The notes beneath the pieces are model-generated. The model made no database searches. It saw nothing but the letters and a program-made list of their open reading frames with translations, and had not been told where the DNA came from. The translations under genes were made by a program, and so were the position numbers. Source: Salinispora oceanensis (GTDB taxonomy: Bacteria > Actinomycetota > Actinomycetes > Mycobacteriales > Micromonosporaceae). From it: a DNA stretch of 64,000 nucleotides. The stretch lies in assembly GCF_000383575.1 (NCBI RefSeq), contig NZ_KB911579.1, positions 3,442,523 to 3,506,522 on the forward strand, read 5' to 3'. This document shows positions 60,880-64,000 of the stretch, piece by piece; the first letter of the stretch is position 1, and every line of letters begins with the position of its first letter.

Positions 60880-61034
60880 TCCACTGGCGTCGCTGCGGGG
60901 CTGTCCCGGGGGCGGTCACCGCACCGGCCGCGTACGGGCGGCCCGGCGGCGCGGGTAGTGTTCGTGGTGTTGGCCGGCGGCTTGGGCACTCCAGGTGCCC
61001 GGCGGTCGGGAGCGGTACGCCTGGAGGTGGCGAG

Positions 61035-61505
61035 ATGTCGGATCCGGCCAAGGTGCGCCGGCACGCGGAGCGGGTGCGTGAGCTGGTGGCATCGGTGGTG
61101 CGAAGCCAGATCAAGGATCCCCGGCTTGGCATGATCACCATCACGGATGCGCGGATCACCGCCGACCTTCGCGACGCCACGGTCTTCTACACGGTGCTCG
61201 GTGACGCCGCCGCCCAGGCGAGCACTGCCGCGGCGTTGGAGAGTGCCAAGGGCATGTTGCGCAGCACCGTCGGGAAGGCACTGGGGCTGCGGCACTCGCC
61301 GACGCTGACCTTCGTCCTGGACGACGTGCAGGATCAGGTCAAGCACATCGACGACCTGCTCGCCCAGGCCCGCCACGCGGATGCCGAGGTGCAGCGCCTC
61401 GCCACCCGGGCCGAGTACGCGGGTGAGGCCCAGCCGTACCGGCTGGAAGAGGAGCCCGAGGCCGCCGAGGACGAGGTGCCGCCGCCGGGCGGGGACCAAC
61501 GGTGA
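61035..61505 (+). CDS. rbfA: Ribosome-binding factor A
   Basis: Late 30S maturation factor. 156 residues: KH-like fold with RRHAERVRELVASVVRSQIKD, LGMITITDARITADLRDATVFY and a final FVLDD. The C-terminal 25 residues are an acidic tail (EEPEAAEDEVPPP). ATG 61035 follows ggaggtggcgag. The stop overlaps the next GTG (GTGA). Confidence 0.95.
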   Translation: MSDPAKVRRHAERVRELVASVVRSQIKDPRLGMITITDARITADLRDATVFYTVLGDAAAQASTAAALESAKGMLRSTVGKALGLRHSPTLTFVLDDVQDQVKHIDDLLAQARHADAEVQRLATRAEYAGEAQPYRLEEEPEAAEDEVPPPGGDQR

Positions 61506-62548
61506 CCGATTCCGCCGTCGGGGCGCGGTCCGCGCCGGTGGAGGCCGACTGGGCGGCGGCGGTGGCCGCGGTCCGTGCCGTGCCGAGCGCGGGGCGAGTG
61601 CTGCTGGTCTGTCACGTGAACCCAGACGGCGACGCACTCGGCAGCATGCTTGGCTTCGCTCTCGGCCTGCGTCGGCTCGGTCTGCGACAGGTACAGGCCA
61701 CCTTTCCCGGCCCGCCGCAGCTCCCGGAGCCGCTGCGTGGGCTCCCCGGTGAGCAGCTGCTGGTCCCGGCGGCGGAGGCGGTTGCCGATCCGGACCTTCT
61801 GATCAGCTTCGACGCGGCGAACGAGTCCCGGTTGGGGGAGCTGGCGGACCGGTTGACGACCGCCGGCAGCACGTTGGTGCTCGACCATCATGCGTCGAAC
61901 CCCGGCTTCGGTGCGATCAATCTGGTTGACCCCCGGGCGGCGGCCACCGCGGTGCTGGTGGACGAACTGCTCAACCGGTTGGGGGTGCCGCTCGACAGGG
62001 AGATCGCCGAGTGTCTCTACGTGGCGTTGACCACCGACACCGGCTCGTTCCGGTACGCGGCCACCACCGCGGCGGTGCACCGGTTCGCGGCCCGGCTCCT
62101 CGCCACGGGTATCAGTCCCGGTGAGATTTCTCGTCGCGTCTTCGACACCCGCCCGTTCGGTGCCGTGCGGCTCTACGCCGAGGTGGTCGGTCGGGCCCGG
62201 CTGGAGCCCGCCGCGGCGGATGGTCACGGCCTGGTGTGGACCTGGGCAACCCAGGAGGACCTGGCCCGGCACGGGCAGCCCGCGTACGTGCTGGAGCCGC
62301 TGATCGATTCGGTGCGGTGCACGGCGGAGGCCGATGTGAGCTGCGTGGTGAAGCAGACCGCCGACGGCGAGTGGGCGGTGTCGTTGCGAAGCAAGGGCGC
62401 GGTGGACGTGAGCGCGGTGGCGGTGGCGTTGGGCGGCGGAGGGCACCGGCTCGCCGCCGGCTTCACCGGCCGGGGCAGCGCCGACGAGGTGGTGGAGGCC
62501 ATCCGGCGGGAGCTGGTCGGGGCGCTACTCGCCCCGACGGGCGGTTGA
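61502..62548 (+). CDS. DHH-family phosphoesterase (NrnA-like oligoribonuclease/pAp phosphatase)
   Basis: A 348-residue DHH/DHHA1 protein. Motifs: LVCHVNPDGDALGSMLG (D-x-D), SFDAANESRLG, LDHHASN (the DHH box), TDTGSF, and C-terminal DHHA1 GGGGHRLAAGF. Predicted to degrade short oligonucleotides and 3'-phosphoadenosine 5'-phosphate. Coupled to rbfA by a 4-base overlap, the standard actinobacterial order. Confidence 0.93.
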   Translation: MTDSAVGARSAPVEADWAAAVAAVRAVPSAGRVLLVCHVNPDGDALGSMLGFALGLRRLGLRQVQATFPGPPQLPEPLRGLPGEQLLVPAAEAVADPDLLISFDAANESRLGELADRLTTAGSTLVLDHHASNPGFGAINLVDPRAAATAVLVDELLNRLGVPLDREIAECLYVALTTDTGSFRYAATTAAVHRFAARLLATGISPGEISRRVFDTRPFGAVRLYAEVVGRARLEPAAADGHGLVWTWATQEDLARHGQPAYVLEPLIDSVRCTAEADVSCVVKQTADGEWAVSLRSKGAVDVSAVAVALGGGGHRLAAGFTGRGSADEVVEAIRRELVGALLAPTGG

Positions 62549-62632
62549 GGACCGGTGTTGCGGTAGGCGGGCGCGGGCACCGGAGCGGGCACGGCCGGTG
62601 TGCCCTAACGGTTGAGGGTCGGTGTTGCGGTA
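62542..62632 (+). repeat. 24-bp direct repeat, two copies, overlapping the phosphoesterase stop
   Basis: cggttgagg, two variable bases, then cggtgttgcggta, at 62542-62565 and 62609-62632. The first copy contains the stop codon region of the DHH gene. Looks like a partial duplication of the gene's end. Confidence 0.85.
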
Positions 62633-62784
62633 ACGGTCGGGGTCAGCCCTGCGGCAGGGGTCGGGGTGAGCCTGGCGGTTAACTGTCGACTGGCCGTTCG
62701 GCTGATGATCTCTCGACAAAGATCAGGGTCGGCTTACGGGTGTTCGGTCTTCCCGCCGTTGATGACGGTGGGCAGAATTGCGGC

Positions 62785-63192
62785 ATGGAACAGCCCCGTG
62801 ACCTGACAATCGAGGTACCGCGTGCCTGGGATCGGCCCGCTGTCACCGTGCCGGTGCTCGTCTGCCTGTCGTTGGTGGGTGGCCGGTTTCCATCCTTCTC
62901 GATCGAGGCGAATCTGTGGACGCTCGGCACCGGTGGTGTCCTGATCTGGCTTGGCCTGGGTAACCGGGTGCCCCGGCGGCCCGCACCGGTTCGGCTGGAT
63001 CAGGGTGCGGTGTGGTGGACGTTGCCGGTGGTGGTGTTTGTGGTTTTCGAGGGGGCCACCTTCGTGGCCGCGGCGGGTGACGAGTTCCCGACCTTCTCCC
63101 GGCTGGCGGATCCACTACTGGAGGACGGGGTGATCCGTTCAGCGGCTTGGCTGGCCTGGCTGTCCGCATTCTGGGGGCTGGTGCGGCGATGA
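62785..63192 (+). CDS. Membrane protein of unknown function
   Basis: A 135-residue protein with about four hydrophobic stretches (VTVPVLVCLSLVGG, GVLIWLGLG, WWTLPVVVFVVFEGATFVAA, AAWLAWLSAFWGLV). Not recognised. The stop overlaps the next gene (ATGATG), so both form a unit. Confidence 0.75.
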   Translation: MEQPRDLTIEVPRAWDRPAVTVPVLVCLSLVGGRFPSFSIEANLWTLGTGGVLIWLGLGNRVPRRPAPVRLDQGAVWWTLPVVVFVVFEGATFVAAAGDEFPTFSRLADPLLEDGVIRSAAWLAWLSAFWGLVRR

Positions 63193-63401
63193 TGCGGACG
63201 CTGGCGATCGGCGGCTTCCTGGCGGCGGTGGCGCTCTTCGTCGCCGTGGAGTTGGCAGCCCGCCGGGAGGGGTCCCGGATCCCCACCCTCGGTGAGGTCT
63301 GCGCGTACGTGATGCGGTACGAGGTCGGCTCGGTGCCGGTTGGCCGGATTGGGCTCTTCGGCTTCTGGTGGTGGCTGGGCTGGCACTTCCTGGCTCGGTG
63401 A
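63189..63401 (+). CDS. DUF6186 small membrane protein
   Basis: A 70-residue protein with two membrane segments (AIGGFLAAVALFVAVELAAR and GLFGFWWWLGWHFLAR) and a conserved IPTLGEVCAYVMRYEVG centre, matching the actinobacterial DUF6186 family. Function unknown; coupled to the preceding membrane protein. Confidence 0.82.
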   Translation: MMRTLAIGGFLAAVALFVAVELAARREGSRIPTLGEVCAYVMRYEVGSVPVGRIGLFGFWWWLGWHFLAR

Positions 63402-63676
63402 GGTCCCGCTATCCGCATTGTGGCTTCGCCCGGATGGTGGGAACCACCGGCGGTAGGCGGACCTGAACGATAGCTTGGGTATTGACCGATGCCGTGCTGA
63501 CGGTGCTGGTCGTGAGCGGTGAGGTCGTACCCGGCGTCGTCGCTCTCCAGGGTCGGACCGACCCGGGCTCGCTGCTCCGTGTGCCGCTCCGGCGACCCCG
63601 GACGCCCGCGGGTGGCAGACCTTGCCCGTGAGTTCCACCGCTGCATAGGTGGCTCGCGCCCTGGAAGGGGTTTCCC
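63402..63676. other. Intergenic stretch, no gene supported
   Basis: Open frames exist on both strands but none shows a motif or clear start. A ribosome site (gaagggg) near its end belongs to the small ORF at 63677. Confidence 0.4.
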
Positions 63677-63766
63677 ATGCCGAACAAGCCCAAGCCCGAC
63701 ACCGCTGACGAGGCGCGTGAGCAGCTGCGCCGTGCGCTGCAGACCTCGATGGACACGCGCCAGTGA
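63677..63766 (+). CDS. Small hydrophilic protein, possibly truncated
   Basis: A 29-residue ORF, MPNKPKPDTADEAREQLRRA and nine more residues, ATG preceded by gaagggg at good spacing. Amphipathic helix likely. Right after the stop a different frame continues with protein-like sequence (SEVADRLMPSPTGGGGRPSS) to 63841, so the gene may have lost its C-terminus to a frameshift. Confidence 0.45.
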   Translation: MPNKPKPDTADEAREQLRRALQTSMDTRQ

Positions 63767-63893
63767 GGTCGCCGACCGGCTGATGCCCTCCCCGACGGGC
63801 GGCGGCGGCCGCCCGTCGTCCGGCGCTACCCGCGGCCGGTAAGTGACTAGTCCGGTTTGCGGTCCTTACCGAGCCGTGTCAGGATCGGCGACG

Positions 63894-64000
63894 ATGAACC
63901 CACCGGCCGCCACCACACCCCGCTCCGCCTCACCGCGCAGAATTGCCGCGCTCGCCCTGCCGGCCCTCGTGGTGCTCGCCGCCGAACCGCTGTATGTGCT
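63894..64000 (+). CDS. MATE-family efflux transporter, start only (3' end outside window)
   Basis: The ATG at 63894 begins a frame open to the window end: a short polar N-terminus then [20 protein letters not shown], the first membrane segment of DinF-type MATE transporters, which commonly follow the rbfA-nrnA genes in Micromonosporaceae. Only 35 residues are visible. Confidence 0.75.
   Translation, partial: MNPPAATTPRSASPRRIAALALPALVVLAAEPLYV

Noticed and set aside
1..64000. tRNA or rRNA genes, CRISPR arrays, insertion sequences with terminal repeats
   Set aside because: None was seen by eye; the short tandem repeats found lack CRISPR spacing, and the only mobile-element trace is the integrase fragment at 22948.

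Overview
The window is high-GC actinobacterial DNA, with strong G/C bias at third codon positions, many GTG starts and GTGA/ATGA stop-start overlaps. The order cdsA-rlmN, then dxr-rseP-ispG, then map, then rimP-nusA-ylxR-infB-DUF503-rbfA-DHH phosphoesterase-MATE is the conserved core of Micromonosporaceae. F420-, mycothiol- and DUF397-type gene families fit the same group. Salinispora or Micromonospora is the best guess, made from gene content and not from any search.

Layout. (1) 1-7453, core and conserved genes: cdsA (5' end outside the window), rlmN, a repeat-rich DivIVA-like protein, a DUF2631 membrane protein, a metallo-beta-lactamase/Rieske protein and an FAD amine-oxidase-like protein. 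(2) 7454-23795, accessory region: a secreted DNRLRE/FG-GAP protein is divergent from a 2634-residue RHS polymorphic toxin (ricin-type lectin, RHS core, Hint domain, HNH-like nuclease tip) followed by an overlapping immunity gene. Downstream is a graveyard of orphan tips: a deaminase toxin broken by an 8-bp tandem repeat with its Imm10-like immunity gene, a scrap of tyrosine recombinase, the last codons of a third toxin, and its probable immunity gene. A flavin-reductase-like gene, a frameshifted DUF5919 regulator and a Nudix gene sit between. (3) 23796-28923: ferredoxin and P450, then permease, ATPase and PadR, all on the minus strand. (4) 28924-32828: a Clp-N/HTH protein under two copies of a palindrome, a nitrilase-family hydrolase, a DUF6289 peptide, a DivIVA-like pseudogene and an XRE/DUF397 pair. 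(5) 32975-40822: dxr-rseP-ispG (MEP isoprenoid pathway plus site-2 protease), a GNAT enzyme, a sigma factor with a membrane partner, a mycothiol-dependent maleylpyruvate isomerase family protein and a DinB-like protein. (6) 40944-49694: a secreted protein with a long leader, a four-domain ABC exporter in one chain, a DAACS symporter preceded by a cysteine-type leader peptide, a thiolase and a DUF574 methyltransferase. (7) 49700-64000: a GGDEF-EAL protein, map, a VIT1-like transporter, a deazaflavin reductase, a ferritin-like/lipoprotein pair, the translation operon, small membrane proteins and the start of a MATE transporter.

The most interesting parts are the RHS locus with its decaying tip array, especially the deaminase whose HxE and CxxC halves are separated by exactly four extra 8-bp units, and the leader-peptide-controlled symporter, which points to sulfur amino acid uptake. 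No tRNA, rRNA, CRISPR array or intact transposon was seen.
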